This document shows positions 43,392 through 54,042 of a DNA stretch of 64,000 nucleotides, one piece after another. This stretch comes from UBA3941 sp002385665 (GTDB lineage: Bacteria > Bacillota > Clostridia > Caldicoprobacterales > UBA3941), in contig JBMNFJ010000016.1 of assembly GCA_050949255.1 (NCBI GenBank), positions 186,001-250,000 of the forward strand, given 5' to 3'. Made by a program: the position numbers and the translations under genes. The notes under the pieces are model-generated. The model made no database searches. It saw only the letters and a program-made list of their open reading frames with translations, and was not told the DNA's origin. Numbering within the stretch: the first letter of the stretch is position 1; each line of letters begins with the position of its first letter.

Positions 43392-44663
43392 ATGTTTGTA
43401 GATATCGTAAAAATACATATAAAGGCCGGTGATGGAGGAAACGGCGCCGTATCCTTCAGAAGGGAAAAGTATGTGCCTGCGGGAGGCCCCGATGGTGGAG
43501 ATGGGGGAAACGGCGGAGATGTTGTATTTGTCGTAAACACAGGCAAACATACTTTGATGGATTTTCAGTATAAAAAATCTTTTAAGGCTCAACCAGGGGA
43601 GGATGGGCGCGGAAGAAAGATGCATGGTAAGAAGGGCGAGGACGTAATTATCGAAGTACCTCCCGGAACCATTATCAGGGACAGCGAGACCAACAGGATA
43701 ATTGCAGATTTGACTGAACCCGACCAGCGCGTAGTATTGGCTCGTGGCGGTAGAGGAGGCAGGGGTAATGCCAGGTTTGCTACCGCTACCCGTCAAGCCC
43801 CAAGATTTGCAAGAGAGGGTTTAAAGGGTCAGGAACTTTGGGTTACTCTGGAATTAAAATCCATTGCTGATGTTGGGTTAATTGGGTTCCCTAATGTGGG
43901 GAAATCCACTATTTTATCAGTACTGACAGCATCGCGTCCCAAGATTGCGAATTATCATTTTACCACCCTTTCACCGAATCTTGGAGTAGTGAAAACCAGG
44001 TTTGATAGGTCCTTTGTTATGGCCGATATCCCCGGTATAATAGAAGGCGCACACCAAGGAACAGGGTTGGGGATTGATTTTCTCCGACATATCGAAAGGA
44101 CAAGGATATTGGTTCATGTTTTGGATGTTTCCGGTATAGAGGGCAGGGATCCTATAGAAGACTTCTATGTCATAAATAAGGAATTAGAATCATTTAGCAA
44201 GGAGCTGGCCCAAAGGCCCCAAATAGTAGCAGCCAATAAGATGGATATCCCTACCGCCAGGGAGAACATCTCAAGACTGGAGGAGGAATTGAGTAAAAAA
44301 GGAATAAAGGTATTCCCTGTATCAGCAGCGACCGGAAAGGGTTTTGATCCCTTAGTGTTGGAACTGGTCAATATGCTGGATCAACTTCCACCCCCTGAAC
44401 CCTTTGAGTCAGAATTTGATTGGGATAGTACGGATATAGAGGAAGAGCCCTTTGAAATCGAAATAGTAGACAATGTATATACAGTATATGGGCCCGCAAT
44501 TGATAGACTTTTGGGTAGGGTAAATTTGGAAGATTATGAGTCCTTGCAATATTTTCAGAGAGCCATTAGAAAGATGGGAATTATAGATGCCTTAAAGGAT
44601 GCAGGCATCGAAGACGGTGACACAGTACAGATGAATGATCTTGAATTTGATTTTATAGAATAA
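43392..44663 (+). CDS. obgE: Obg GTPase (ribosome assembly and stress)
   Basis: 423 residues: Gly-rich Obg fold (FVDIVKIHIKAGDGGNGAVS), GTPase domain with GFPNVGKST, DIPGIIEGAHQGTGLG and ANKMD, and a C-terminal OCT domain (from about residue 345). It acts in 50S maturation and, in spore formers, in the decision to sporulate. The longer open frame from 43299 is not used: ATG 43392 is where the family starts and AAAGGAG lies about 11 bases upstream. Confidence 0.97.
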   Translation: MFVDIVKIHIKAGDGGNGAVSFRREKYVPAGGPDGGDGGNGGDVVFVVNTGKHTLMDFQYKKSFKAQPGEDGRGRKMHGKKGEDVIIEVPPGTIIRDSETNRIIADLTEPDQRVVLARGGRGGRGNARFATATRQAPRFAREGLKGQELWVTLELKSIADVGLIGFPNVGKSTILSVLTASRPKIANYHFTTLSPNLGVVKTRFDRSFVMADIPGIIEGAHQGTGLGIDFLRHIERTRILVHVLDVSGIEGRDPIEDFYVINKELESFSKELAQRPQIVAANKMDIPTARENISRLEEELSKKGIKVFPVSAATGKGFDPLVLELVNMLDQLPPPEPFESEFDWDSTDIEEEPFEIEIVDNVYTVYGPAIDRLLGRVNLEDYESLQYFQRAIRKMGIIDALKDAGIEDGDTVQMNDLEFDFIE

Positions 44664-44705
44664 TGGAGCAGCTGTATGGACAACTGTAGAAAAGAGGTGA
44701 ATGGA

Positions 44706-44999
44706 ATGCTAACCAGTAAGCAAAGAAGTTATTTGAGACGAATGGCCAATCAAATAGATAGCATTTTTCAAATAGGCAAGGGCGGGATAAACGCCAATCT
44801 TATAAAACAGCTTGATGATGCCCTTGAGGCCAGAGAACTTGTAAAGGTTCATGTATTACAAAACGCTGAAATGGATATAAAGGATATCTTCAAGGAGTTG
44901 GCCCGGGAACTATCGGCCCAAGAGGTGCAACTCATTGGCAGCAGGTTTGTGCTATATAGAAAATCTACGAAGAACCCAAAGATTGAACTTCCCAATTAA
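44706..44999 (+). CDS. yhbY: YhbY/CRM-domain RNA-binding protein
   Basis: 97 residues, the single CRM domain: LTSKQRSYLRRMANQIDSIF, then QIGKGGINANLIKQL with the GKGG loop, and VQLIGSRFVLYR. It binds pre-50S RNA. ATG 44706 with AGAGGTG upstream is the family start; ATG 44676 would add 10 odd residues. The 3' end overlaps the convergent membrane-protein gene by 4 bases. Confidence 0.93.
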   Translation: MLTSKQRSYLRRMANQIDSIFQIGKGGINANLIKQLDDALEARELVKVHVLQNAEMDIKDIFKELARELSAQEVQLIGSRFVLYRKSTKNPKIELPN

Positions 45000-45910
45000 G
45001 GCGACTTTGAATCGTATTCTTTATGGTTACCATACAGGACTTGATTAATCAAACCCAATACGGAAAATAGGATGGACAGTACAAAATAGAAAAGGAAATA
45101 TTTGCGAAAGAGCAAGGATAAGCCTAAAAATAAAAGGGATGCTAGCATATATCGTTTAATTTTATAGGGTATTGTGGTATGATTTCTGGCACTCCTTGCT
45201 TTTTGTTTAATTTCCGTAATTCTCTGTTCTACAAGATGATCCAACTGATCTTCTCCAGGGGTCATGCCTGCTTGCTCCATTAGGTCAAGTAGGTCATCAA
45301 TATCCATAAGGGTGATGGGAATATGAAGATCGCCATCTTGTATGTTATTGCAGGCATCTTCAAAGTAGCCCGATGAAATATAAATGAGGCTGTTATACCC
45401 CCTCGTACGGTAGGCATTATAAAAAGCCCATACCCTTTCATAGGACACGTAACCCTTATAAGGGGAATGGTGATAGCCTATGGCTATGGGTGCATAGTTA
45501 TATTGGGCCTTTAGATATCCTTTTCGTTGCTCCAGGTCCTTTAGCCCCTTGAGACTGGACAATGCCCTGAGAAGCTGCCATTCGAATTCTTGTCTACTTA
45601 ACATGGCAAGTTGGCTGGTCATATAGTCTCTGGCTATTAGCCTGCGTATTTGATTTCGCTTTTTTCTATAGAATGCTCTTTTTCGAAGAAAAAGGGCAAG
45701 GGCGAACAGAAATGAAACAGCAAGGCCGATAATTATTGATACCAGGGGAGATCTAGTGCGCAAAATCAGCCATAGATATAGGGCAGAGAAGAAACCGAGT
45801 ACAGGCAATAAAAAGTCAGCAATAAGCCCTATTAGGTGTCGGGGGGTATCTTCGGTCCCCATATAATAACTAAGTAGACGAATCTTGTTTAAATAGGTTT
45901 TAAAGGACAA
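44996..45910 (-). CDS. Membrane protein with Mrr-like nuclease-fold domain
   Basis: 304 residues. Two N-terminal membrane helices (about 30-75), a cytosolic domain of about 125 residues and two C-terminal helices (about 255-290). The middle domain has the Mrr/restriction-endonuclease pattern FEWQLLRALSSLKG, YNSLIYISSGYFEDACNNI and LMDIDDLLDLMEQAG. The catalytic D...(E/Q)xK residues are not evident (PIAIGYHH replaces the usual Q-x-K strand). It may therefore bind nucleic acid without cutting. TTG 45910 follows GGAGGT by 7 bases. Interrupts the obg-yhbY / nadD order. Confidence 0.62.
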   Translation of the reverse strand: MSFKTYLNKIRLLSYYMGTEDTPRHLIGLIADFLLPVLGFFSALYLWLILRTRSPLVSIIIGLAVSFLFALALFLRKRAFYRKKRNQIRRLIARDYMTSQLAMLSRQEFEWQLLRALSSLKGLKDLEQRKGYLKAQYNYAPIAIGYHHSPYKGYVSYERVWAFYNAYRTRGYNSLIYISSGYFEDACNNIQDGDLHIPITLMDIDDLLDLMEQAGMTPGEDQLDHLVEQRITEIKQKARSARNHTTIPYKIKRYMLASLLFLGLSLLFRKYFLFYFVLSILFSVLGLINQVLYGNHKEYDSKSP

Positions 45911-46137
45911 TATAAACACCTCCAACTAGATTATTGCCATGTTTTGGGCAATTAAACTATGATTTATTTTTTTCACGTTTAATCTATGTTATTTAGCAAC
46001 ATATAGGAGAGACAAAGGCTTAATGGATGTCTGCAACATGATGAAAAGGTTATGTTTCCTGTAATACATGTAGTACCAGGACTTGAAGTATGGTATAATT
46101 AGTAAAGGGAGTTTATGTTAAGGAGAATTAAGAGGAA

Positions 46138-46752
46138 TTGGTAAGAAGATTGGGAGTATTTGGTGGGACCTTCGATCCGATACATATAGGACATTTAATA
46201 GTAGCCGAGATGGCGAGACAGGAGTGCAGCCTAGATAAGGTGCTCTTTATCCCGGCAAAGATCCCACCTCACAAAAATGATAACCATATTAGCCCTGCAA
46301 ACTATCGTTTTGAGATGACTAGGTTGGCTATCCTGGAAAATCCCTACTTTGATGTAAGTGATCTGGAATTGAAAAGGGAAGGTATAAGCTATACCGTAGA
46401 CAGCATTAAAGCCCTGAGTCAAGGGCATTCCGACGAAAACAAAATTTGGCTGATAGTAGGCGGGGATTCATTTTTAGAGATAGATAGTTGGAAAGATGCA
46501 GGGACAATAATGACATTGTGCAACTTAGCTGTGTACTTTAGACCCAATTTCCCGACAGATACATTGATGATCAAGGCTGAAAGGGTAAGAGAACGCTTTA
46601 ACAACATTGTACAATTCGTTGAAGCTCCTATGATAGATATATCGTCGACGGATATAAGAAATAGGGTATCGAGGGGAAAATCCATCAGATATATGGTGCC
46701 TGATAGGGTAGAGGAGTATATTATGGAGAAGGGGCTATATGTCAAGGATTAG
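46138..46752 (+). CDS. nadD: Nicotinate-nucleotide adenylyltransferase
   Basis: 204 residues with the nucleotidyltransferase motif GGTFDPIHIGHL and the late ISSTDIRNR signature. Converts nicotinate mononucleotide to deamido-NAD in NAD synthesis. The nadE gene at the right edge is a later step of the same pathway. The start is TTG 46138, with AAGGAGA about 12 bases upstream and a closer AGAGGAA. A -10 TATAAT lies at about 46094. Operon with yqeK and rsfS. Confidence 0.95.
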   Translation: MVRRLGVFGGTFDPIHIGHLIVAEMARQECSLDKVLFIPAKIPPHKNDNHISPANYRFEMTRLAILENPYFDVSDLELKREGISYTVDSIKALSQGHSDENKIWLIVGGDSFLEIDSWKDAGTIMTLCNLAVYFRPNFPTDTLMIKAERVRERFNNIVQFVEAPMIDISSTDIRNRVSRGKSIRYMVPDRVEEYIMEKGLYVKD

Positions 46753-46836
46753 CGACTACAACGATGAAATTCAATCCTGTAATTTTAAACCAGGGAGTCA
46801 TAATTTTTGAAATACCTTATAAAGACGGAGTATCTA

Positions 46837-47409
46837 ATGGATGAAAGACAAATTATTAATAAGTTGACTGAAATGTTGGAGCCTAAGAGGTTGCGGCATT
46901 CTATAAGGGTAATGGAATGTGCTAAGAGGTTAGCCCGCCTTCACAATGCTGATGAAGATAAGGCGGCTATTGCCGGGTTGCTGCACGACTGTGCCAAGGG
47001 GTTCAGTGGTAGTGAGCTAATACTAAGGTCAAAGGAATACGAAATTGAATTGGATGAAATTAGTCTGTGTCAAAGGGGCTTAATCCATGGTCCATTAGGA
47101 GCAAGAGTAGCAAATGATATTTTTGGGATAGATGATTTGGATATCCTTTCAGCTATTGAATATCACACCTATGGCAAAAGGGATATGAAGTTGCTGGAGA
47201 TGATCGTTTACTTAGCCGATCTGATCGAGCCTGGTCGCACCTTTGAGGGAGTAGATGAACTGAGAGCCCTTGCATTAGAAGACCTACAGGGTGCGTTGTT
47301 AAAGGCCTTGGATAATACCATAAAATTGGTTATAGCTAGAGGCGGTTTAATACATCCAAATACCTTGGAAGCGCGAAATAGTATTATATTAAATAAGAAA
47401 AAATTATAG
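46837..47409 (+). CDS. yqeK: HD-domain diadenosine tetraphosphatase YqeK
   Basis: 190 residues with HD-domain metal ligands RHSIRV, LLHDCAKG and IEYHTYG, and DLIEPGR. YqeK hydrolyses Ap4A symmetrically and is regularly found between nadD and rsfS. ATG 46837 has CGGAG 6 bases upstream; TTG 46807 would add 10 residues of unfamiliar sequence. Confidence 0.94.
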   Translation: MDERQIINKLTEMLEPKRLRHSIRVMECAKRLARLHNADEDKAAIAGLLHDCAKGFSGSELILRSKEYEIELDEISLCQRGLIHGPLGARVANDIFGIDDLDILSAIEYHTYGKRDMKLLEMIVYLADLIEPGRTFEGVDELRALALEDLQGALLKALDNTIKLVIARGGLIHPNTLEARNSIILNKKKL

Positions 47410-47420
47410 GAGGGGATTTA

Positions 47421-47774
47421 TTGCCACTAAATACAAAGCGTACCGCACTGAAGATCGCTGGGATATTACGGGATAAGAAAGCACAGGATGTTACGGTCTT
47501 AGACATACATTCCCTGACCATTATTGCGGATTATTTTATCATTGCAAGTGGTCGCTCGGAATCTCAGGTGAAAGCCCTTTATGAGGAAGTGGAAGTAAAG
47601 ATGAAGGAAGAGGGACTGGAACCTATACACCGTGACGGTCAACGGGGTAATCGCTGGGTTGTATTGGACTATGGAGATATCATACTCCATGTATTCCACC
47701 ACGAAGAAAGGGAGTTCTATGGCTTGGAACGCCTATGGGCTGACGCTATACCCTTATCAGTTGACAACCTTTAA
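47421..47774 (+). CDS. rsfS: Ribosome silencing factor RsfS
   Basis: 117 residues: KAQDVTVLDIHSLTIIADYFIIASG, GQRGNRWVVLDYGDIILHVFHHEEREFYGLERLW, the complete RsfS/Iojap fold. It binds L14 and stops subunit joining under starvation. The start is TTG 47421, with AGGAGGGG 5 bases upstream. Last gene before the leuS T-box. Confidence 0.96.
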   Translation: MPLNTKRTALKIAGILRDKKAQDVTVLDIHSLTIIADYFIIASGRSESQVKALYEEVEVKMKEEGLEPIHRDGQRGNRWVVLDYGDIILHVFHHEEREFYGLERLWADAIPLSVDNL

Positions 47775-47809
47775 TTGATACAATATAATATTTTATTATT
47801 CTGAAAATG

Positions 47810-48086
47810 TATAAGAAACTACAGTGGGAATAGTAGGATGCTGAGAATTTTCAGAGAGTCGACGGATGGTGCAAGTCGATATTTGAGGATCCGAACTCGC
47901 CCAGACCAAACTGTAGTGGCTCATCGCCTTATTGATGAAGAGTGGATGCTATAGGATGGTTTAACCCGAAAGTCGCTGAGATTAACTCAATCCGATTTCT
48001 GGGTGTAATCAATATTTCCTATGCAATCAAATAGGGTGGTACCGCGGGTAGACCTCTCGTCCCTAAAGGAACGAGGGGATTTTTTA
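47810..48086 (+). promoter_or_regulatory. T-box riboswitch, leucine (leuS leader)
   Basis: The T-box core TGGTACCGCGGG lies at 48037-48048. The terminator CCTCTCGT/ACGAGGGG with TTTTTT follows at 48053-48086. Stem I sequence begins near 47810, and a CTC leucine specifier is plausible in CCGAACTCGCCC (near 47890). About 190 further bases separate it from leuS, and I see nothing else in them. Confidence 0.93.
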
Positions 48087-48278
48087 TCTAATTAATTAAG
48101 AAATCCAGATCAAAACCATCGGGAGCAATTACCTTGGCAATTGCAATATACTGGTTTCAATGGAGTTGGAGATTTGTGTCTATATACAATTATTGTAGTA
48201 TACGAAGCAGGTAAAATGCTTTACAGTGCACAAATCCCGATATAAAGCATTTTTATTGGGCATATAGGAGGTAATAGT

Positions 48279-50756
48279 GTGAAATACGATTTTGCTGAGA
48301 TCGAAAGAAAATGGCAGAAGAGATGGGAAACCGAGGGAGTTTTTAAAAGGGAGGAGGACCCAAATAAAGAGAAATATTATATGCTGGAGATGTTTCCCTA
48401 TCCCTCGGGCAACTTGCATATGGGGCATGTTAGGAATTACTCCATAGGCGATGTTATAGCACGATTTAAGACTATGCAAGGATATAATGTTATTCATCCC
48501 ATGGGTTGGGATTCCTTCGGTCTGCCGGCAGAAAACGCTGCTATTGAGCGGGGTATTCATCCGGACAAGTGGACTCGCAGCAATATTGATACTATGAGGG
48601 AACAGCTTAAGGGCTTGGGATTTAGCTATGACTGGAGTAGAGAGATTGCAACCTCCAGCCCGGAGTATTATAAGTGGACTCAATGGTTATTCCTACAGTT
48701 CTACAAAAAGGGAATGGCCTACAAGAAGAAATCATCAGTAAATTGGTGTCCTTCCTGTGAAACCGTCTTGGCTAATGAGCAGGTGGTAAATGGTGGCTGT
48801 GAGAGATGCAGCACTGAAGTCACAAAAAAGGAACTGGAGCAATGGTTCTTTAGGATAACTGAATATGCACAAAGGCTCCTTGACGATATAGATAAGTTGG
48901 AAGATTGGCCTGAAAAGGTTAAGATTATGCAAAAGAATTGGATTGGAAGAAGCGAGGGGGCAATGGTGTCCTTTCAGATTCAAGGGTTTGACGAAAAAAT
49001 TGAAGTGTTTACAACCAGACCGGACACCATATACGGGGTATCCTCTATGGTATTGGCCCCTGAGCATCCCTTGGTCCCCAAGTTGGTGGAGGGTACAGAA
49101 TATGAGGAGCCGGTCAAAGAGTTTCGTAAAAGAATGGAGCACCTAAGCGAGATATCGAGGACATCCACCGAAGCGGAAAAAGAGGGACTCTTTATAGGTA
49201 GATATGTCATAAATCCAATGAACGGAAAAGAAGTTCCCCTGTTTATAGCGAACTATGTATTGATGGATTACGGAACAGGAGCCGTAATGGGGGTTCCTGC
49301 CCATGACCAAAGGGACTTTGAATTTGCTACCAAGTATAATCTACCCATTATACCAGTTATAAAGCCCAGGGACGAAAGTATTGATATGGATAATTTGGAT
49401 CAGGCTTTTGAAGCAGATGGGGTTATGATTAATTCGGGTCCCTTCAATGGACTAGACAGCAAACAGGGAATTACAAAGGTAATAGAATATATGGAAGCCA
49501 AGGGTATCGGAGAAGGAAAGGTAAACTTTAGGCTCAGGGATTGGTTAATATCTCGTCAAAGATATTGGGGAGCTCCCATCCCCATACTGTATTGTGATAA
49601 ATGCGGTATGGTACCGGTGCCAGAAGAAGACCTTCCGGTTTTATTGCCCACGGATGTTAAGTTTACGGGTAAGGGTAACTCGCCCCTTAGCACCAGCGAA
49701 TCATTTGTTCATACCACATGCCCAAAGTGTGGAGGAAGTGCCAAACGTGAAGTTGATACCATGGATACCTTTGTATGCTCTTCCTTCTACTTTCTAAGGT
49801 TTACGGATCCTAACAACCATGATCATCCCTTTAATATGGATAAGACCAAGTATTGGATGCCCGTAGATCAATACGTAGGCGGGGTAGAACATGCCATTCT
49901 TCATTTGCTATATGCACGCTTTTTCACCAAGGTACTCTATGATATGGGTCTATCGCCGGTAGAAGAACCCTTTTCCAGGCTTTTAACCCAGGGTATGGTC
50001 TTAAAAGATGGGGCGAAAATGTCCAAATCCAAAGGCAATACCGTAAGCCCGGAAGAGATCATTGCAAAATATGGTGCGGATACAGCCCGTCTATTCATAC
50101 TCTTTGGTGCTCCTCCGGAGAGAGATCTGGAGTGGAGTGATCAAGGGGTAGAGGGCAGTTTCAGGTTCCTGAATCGGATCTGGAGGCTGGTGACGGAATC
50201 CTACCAAGAGGTTATGAATAATGATTTGGGAGCTGAGGATACCTTTTCCGGTCAGGACAAAGAATTGAGATATGTGCTACACAATACGATTAAGAGGGTT
50301 ACAACGGATATTGGTGAACGGTTCAACTTTAATACAGCCATCAGCGCTATTATGGAGCTGGTCAATGCAACCTATGACTATTTGGAAAAGAACAGGGATG
50401 GCAACCTGAATAGAGGTATCTTGAAGGAGGCTATCACTAATATGATGATAATGCTGGCTCCTTTTTCTCCCCATATAGCTTCTGAATTATGGGAACTTGT
50501 TGGAATGGAAGGCAGTGTACATGATCAGAAGTGGCCGAAATGGGATCCCGAGGCGTTGATTAAGGATGAAATAGAGATAGTGGTACAGGTAAATGGAAAG
50601 CTCAGAGGACGCCTGACAATATCAGCTGAGGCTACCAGGGAGGAAATGGAAGAGATTGCATTGGGGCATGAAAAAATTAAGGAATCGATAGCCGGTAAGA
50701 ACATAGTCAAGGTTATAGCAGTACCCAAAAAACTTGTTAATATCGTAGTCAAGTGA
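48279..50756 (+). CDS. leuS: Leucyl-tRNA synthetase
   Basis: 825-residue class Ia synthetase. [19 protein letters not shown] is the HIGH region, an editing (CP1) domain lies in the middle ([12 protein letters not shown]), and AKMSKSKGN is the KMSKS loop. Zinc Cys pairs are at CPSC and CERC and at CDKC and CPKC. The start is GTG 48279, with AGGAGG 5 bases upstream. Controlled by the T-box leader. Confidence 0.98.
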   Translation: MKYDFAEIERKWQKRWETEGVFKREEDPNKEKYYMLEMFPYPSGNLHMGHVRNYSIGDVIARFKTMQGYNVIHPMGWDSFGLPAENAAIERGIHPDKWTRSNIDTMREQLKGLGFSYDWSREIATSSPEYYKWTQWLFLQFYKKGMAYKKKSSVNWCPSCETVLANEQVVNGGCERCSTEVTKKELEQWFFRITEYAQRLLDDIDKLEDWPEKVKIMQKNWIGRSEGAMVSFQIQGFDEKIEVFTTRPDTIYGVSSMVLAPEHPLVPKLVEGTEYEEPVKEFRKRMEHLSEISRTSTEAEKEGLFIGRYVINPMNGKEVPLFIANYVLMDYGTGAVMGVPAHDQRDFEFATKYNLPIIPVIKPRDESIDMDNLDQAFEADGVMINSGPFNGLDSKQGITKVIEYMEAKGIGEGKVNFRLRDWLISRQRYWGAPIPILYCDKCGMVPVPEEDLPVLLPTDVKFTGKGNSPLSTSESFVHTTCPKCGGSAKREVDTMDTFVCSSFYFLRFTDPNNHDHPFNMDKTKYWMPVDQYVGGVEHAILHLLYARFFTKVLYDMGLSPVEEPFSRLLTQGMVLKDGAKMSKSKGNTVSPEEIIAKYGADTARLFILFGAPPERDLEWSDQGVEGSFRFLNRIWRLVTESYQEVMNNDLGAEDTFSGQDKELRYVLHNTIKRVTTDIGERFNFNTAISAIMELVNATYDYLEKNRDGNLNRGILKEAITNMMIMLAPFSPHIASELWELVGMEGSVHDQKWPKWDPEALIKDEIEIVVQVNGKLRGRLTISAEATREEMEEIALGHEKIKESIAGKNIVKVIAVPKKLVNIVVK

Positions 50757-50830
50757 GAAATAATCATACCAGGCATGCGATATAAAGTGCCAGGGCATAC
50801 CGTTAGGATTTAATGTACAATATGTAAATC

Positions 50831-50865
50831 AGAAGAAGATAGCCATTAAGCGGCTATCTTCTTCT
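50831..50865. terminator. Terminator between leuS and the D,D-carboxypeptidase gene
   Basis: AGAAGAAGATAGCC (50831-50844) pairs perfectly with GGCTATCTTCTTCT (50852-50865). The 3' arm contains the stop codon of the convergent gene. Confidence 0.75.
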
Positions 50866-52302
50866 GAATACATATCTTCTCCTTCTCCGTCTTACGGTTA
50901 CGGCTCTAATGTAAAGGATGAAGACGATCAAGGCAAACACCCCGGTTCCTAAGGCAAACTTCTGCCATAGGCTTAGATCGTACCATAAGGCCAGATATGG
51001 AATATAGACACCATCCCGTAACTTAGCAGGGAAATTTGGTTTTATCTCATTTACCTCAACGGACTTGGAGGCTACTAAATCTATACTATCAAGGATGGTA
51101 TCTCCAAGCCGGAAGGTTATGGTTCCAACTTTCTGGTATTGGGAAACTGGGGCAGGTAAGGAAATTATATTTCTTCCATCCTCCGTTTTCTGGCTAATTT
51201 CCGGATTCCATTGTATTTCATGGCTGATCTTGGATATTTGGTCCTTACGTATGAAGTGTGTTGGAGTCTCAGCCATTAAAACCCTAACCCAATCGGTGGT
51301 AGGGTTTCCCGTTATATATAGGATATCCACTTGTTCACCCTTGGTAAAGGGCTGATATCTCACGAAATTACTAAATCCATAATCAAAGAGTGTGGTAGAA
51401 TCAATCCATTTACTGTCCTTGGTAGTGTTACTTAGTACAACAGTTAACAACTCGACGCCATCCCTATTGGCCATGGCCACCAGACAATGCATGGCATTGG
51501 ATGTATAACCGGTTTTTCCTCCAATGGCATGTGGGTAGTAGTACTTACTATTGGGTTGTATTAATGCATTGGTATTTCTCCAATATCTTATTTCCTTCTC
51601 CTCAACAGTGGGGTCATGTGCACTGGACCAATCGGGAATAGTAAACATTTGCGTGCTGATTATTTCCCGAAAAATGTCATATTTCATGGCTTCCCGTGTA
51701 ATAAGGGCTAAATCATGGGCTGTAGTATAGTGGTTATCATGGTGATATCCATCAGGATTTTCAAAATTTGAATGGATAGCTCCCAGTTCCCTGGAACGTT
51801 TATTCATAAGGGCAATAAAGATCTTCAGGGCTTCGTCTATGGATAGACTTGAATCACCTTTGACTTTTCTGCCGATATGTACTGCAATGACATAGGCGGC
51901 GTCATTCCCCGAAGGTAGCATTAGACCGTAGAGTAGATTTCTAAGGGAAATCTCTTCATGTAAATCAATGCCTGCCTTGCTACTATCATAGGCGCATAGG
52001 TTGGCCTCGTTTCCAACGGTCACGATTTCATCTAAATCCCCATATTCCAAGGCCAGTAACCCTGTTAATATCTTTGTAGTGCTTGCTGGATAAAGTCGTT
52101 TATTACAATCTTTAGAAAAGAGTATCTCCCCGTTTTCCAAGGCCATTAAAACAGCCCCCTGGGCATCGAGCTCAATATTGTTCGGTTTTATATTAGAAAA
52201 GATGGTGATGTCCACTGTATCCCCATCCGGTGTTGCAAGTATTGGGCTGGCAAAGGAAATTACACATATTAGTACCAATAATACTGCAATTACTTTTTTC
52301 AT
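50854..52302 (-). CDS. D-alanyl-D-alanine carboxypeptidase (DacF-type, class A-like low-MW PBP)
   Basis: 482 residues with a signal peptide (VIAVLLVLICVISFASPILA) and active-site motifs SxxK in PASTTKIL, SxN in PSGNDAA and KTG in GGKTGYTS. A beta domain and a C-terminal membrane anchor (FALGTGVFALIVFILYIRA) follow, then a basic tail (RRRRRYVFRRR). Trims pentapeptides; DacF-type members often act in spore cortex. The start is ATG 52302, with GGGG upstream. It is longer than the 380-residue DacF, so the symbol is withheld. Confidence 0.92.
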   Translation of the reverse strand: MKKVIAVLLVLICVISFASPILATPDGDTVDITIFSNIKPNNIELDAQGAVLMALENGEILFSKDCNKRLYPASTTKILTGLLALEYGDLDEIVTVGNEANLCAYDSSKAGIDLHEEISLRNLLYGLMLPSGNDAAYVIAVHIGRKVKGDSSLSIDEALKIFIALMNKRSRELGAIHSNFENPDGYHHDNHYTTAHDLALITREAMKYDIFREIISTQMFTIPDWSSAHDPTVEEKEIRYWRNTNALIQPNSKYYYPHAIGGKTGYTSNAMHCLVAMANRDGVELLTVVLSNTTKDSKWIDSTTLFDYGFSNFVRYQPFTKGEQVDILYITGNPTTDWVRVLMAETPTHFIRKDQISKISHEIQWNPEISQKTEDGRNIISLPAPVSQYQKVGTITFRLGDTILDSIDLVASKSVEVNEIKPNFPAKLRDGVYIPYLALWYDLSLWQKFALGTGVFALIVFILYIRAVTVRRRRRRYVFRRR

Positions 52303-52527
52303 CTCAACCCCACACCCTCTAACACAAATATAAAGTCATCCTTAAGTATAGCAGATGAACCATGGATTTGTACAGGAAAAAGCCTATAAAAGGATATGAA
52401 AAAAGAGGAATTTATTAAACGGGATAGAATAAAGAATATAGGATCAGATATATAAACTGAATATGTAATATTTGATCTTATTTACAATATATGTAGATGA
52501 TAGTTAACGTAATTGAGGATGATCGCC

Positions 52528-53175
52528 ATGGTTGAAATTCAAAGCAAGCATATTAAGCTCATAGCGGCTATTGGAGTTGTAATTATAGGAATACTTACCT
52601 CCGTCATCTTTAAAGACACTATTTTACAAAGAAACAATCCCGAGGGCGTAGTAATTGTACCTCAGGGGAATTCAAAAGTACCAGAAAGCCAGAACGGGGA
52701 CAATAGCGTCCAGCAGGAAGAACAAGGCGATCTCGGAACTTCAGATACCGTAAAGATTTACATAACCGGGCAGGTCAGATACCCGGGGGTAATTGAAGTT
52801 CCTGCCGAATCCCGCCTTATTGAGGCCGTAGAAAAAGCCGGTGGTTTTCTCGATGAGGCAGATCTTTTGAAGGTAAATCTAGCCCTGCGGGTCCAGGATG
52901 AGGGGATGTATATAATTCCGAAAATAGGTGAAGAGTGTCCGGTTGTAAATTCTCCAGGTACGCAGATGAATGAAGAGAAGGCTAAAGTAAATATAAATAC
53001 GGCAGACCAGGGGCAATTAGAAACCCTTCCCCGAATCGGTCCGGTGATTGCAGGCAACATTATTAATTACAGAGAGCAAAATGGTGCTTTTAGAAGTGAG
53101 GAAGATTTGATGAATGTACCTGGAATTGGACAGAAGACCTTTGATGGTTTAAAGGACCTCATTACGGTCAAATGA
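52528..53175 (+). CDS. comEA: ComEA-like DNA-binding protein (SLBB + helix-hairpin-helix)
   Basis: 215 residues. One N-terminal membrane helix (LIAAIGVVIIGILTSVI), an SLBB-type beta domain (VKIYITGQVRYPGVIEVP), then two HhH motifs (VNINTADQGQLETLPRIG and LMNVPGIGQKTFDGLKDL). ComEA binds incoming DNA in natural transformation. comEC is not next to it in this window. ATG 52528 has GAGG about 9 bases upstream. Confidence 0.9.
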   Translation: MVEIQSKHIKLIAAIGVVIIGILTSVIFKDTILQRNNPEGVVIVPQGNSKVPESQNGDNSVQQEEQGDLGTSDTVKIYITGQVRYPGVIEVPAESRLIEAVEKAGGFLDEADLLKVNLALRVQDEGMYIIPKIGEECPVVNSPGTQMNEEKAKVNINTADQGQLETLPRIGPVIAGNIINYREQNGAFRSEEDLMNVPGIGQKTFDGLKDLITVK

Positions 53176-53352
53176 TTATAATCTTTTGTGCCGGTAACAA
53201 TATACATGATGCAATCAAATCGGCAAACGCATTGATTTTAACGGATGCCTATGGTAGTATCTAATTGTGATGATTTGCTAGAAAATCAGAGGATTTCAAC
53301 CGACCGGTTACTTTTAGATGGTATTTAATTAAGGAAAGGGAAGTGACGCATA

Positions 53353-54042
53353 ATGCAGAAGAATCTGTTGATAGTAGATGATGAACCTGCCATCATAAAA
53401 GGACTAAAATTTAGTTTGGAACAGGACGGATACAATATTGTAGAGGCCTATGACGGGCAGGAAGCCGTTGATAAGTTCTTCAGTGAGGAATTTGATTTAG
53501 TCGTGTTGGATGTCATGCTTCCCGAGTTGAATGGTTTTGAGGTGCTGCAGCGGATACGTGAGAAATCTTCTGTTCCTGTAATTATGCTTACTGCCAAAGG
53601 CGAAGATATGGATAAAATCCTTGGTTTGGAATATGGAGCCGATGATTATATAACAAAACCATTCAATATTCTTGAACTAAAGGCAAGAATTAAAGCGATT
53701 TTTAGGAGGTCCAATCATAACGAAAGCAAGAATCAGGAACAGGTCATAAAAATTCATAATATGACGATAAATATAGCCAACAGAAGCGTAGCTATAGACG
53801 GGAAGGACGTAAATCTGACCGCCAAAGAATTTGATCTTCTTCAATTATTTGCTTCCAACCCAGGAAAAGTATATAGTAGAGAGAATTTACTGGAGACCGT
53901 ATGGAAATATGATTATCTCGGCGATTTACGAACGGTTGATGTTCATATACGGAGGCTAAGGGAAAAAATAGAAAAAAATCCCAGCCAACCTGAGTATATC
54001 TTTACTAAATGGGGAGTGGGGTACTACTTTGTGGATAAATAA
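53353..54042 (+). CDS. OmpR/PhoB-family response regulator
   Basis: 229 residues. Receiver domain with acidic pocket DDE near residue 9, phospho-acceptor Asp 53 (VLDVMLP) and Lys in TKPFN. The C-terminal winged helix ends in KWGVGYYF. GGAAAGGGAAG precedes the ATG. The kinase gene starts inside its 3' end. Phosphorylated by the adjacent kinase; candidate direct repeats lie before the downstream lipoprotein gene. Confidence 0.95.
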   Translation: MQKNLLIVDDEPAIIKGLKFSLEQDGYNIVEAYDGQEAVDKFFSEEFDLVVLDVMLPELNGFEVLQRIREKSSVPVIMLTAKGEDMDKILGLEYGADDYITKPFNILELKARIKAIFRRSNHNESKNQEQVIKIHNMTINIANRSVAIDGKDVNLTAKEFDLLQLFASNPGKVYSRENLLETVWKYDYLGDLRTVDVHIRRLREKIEKNPSQPEYIFTKWGVGYYFVDK

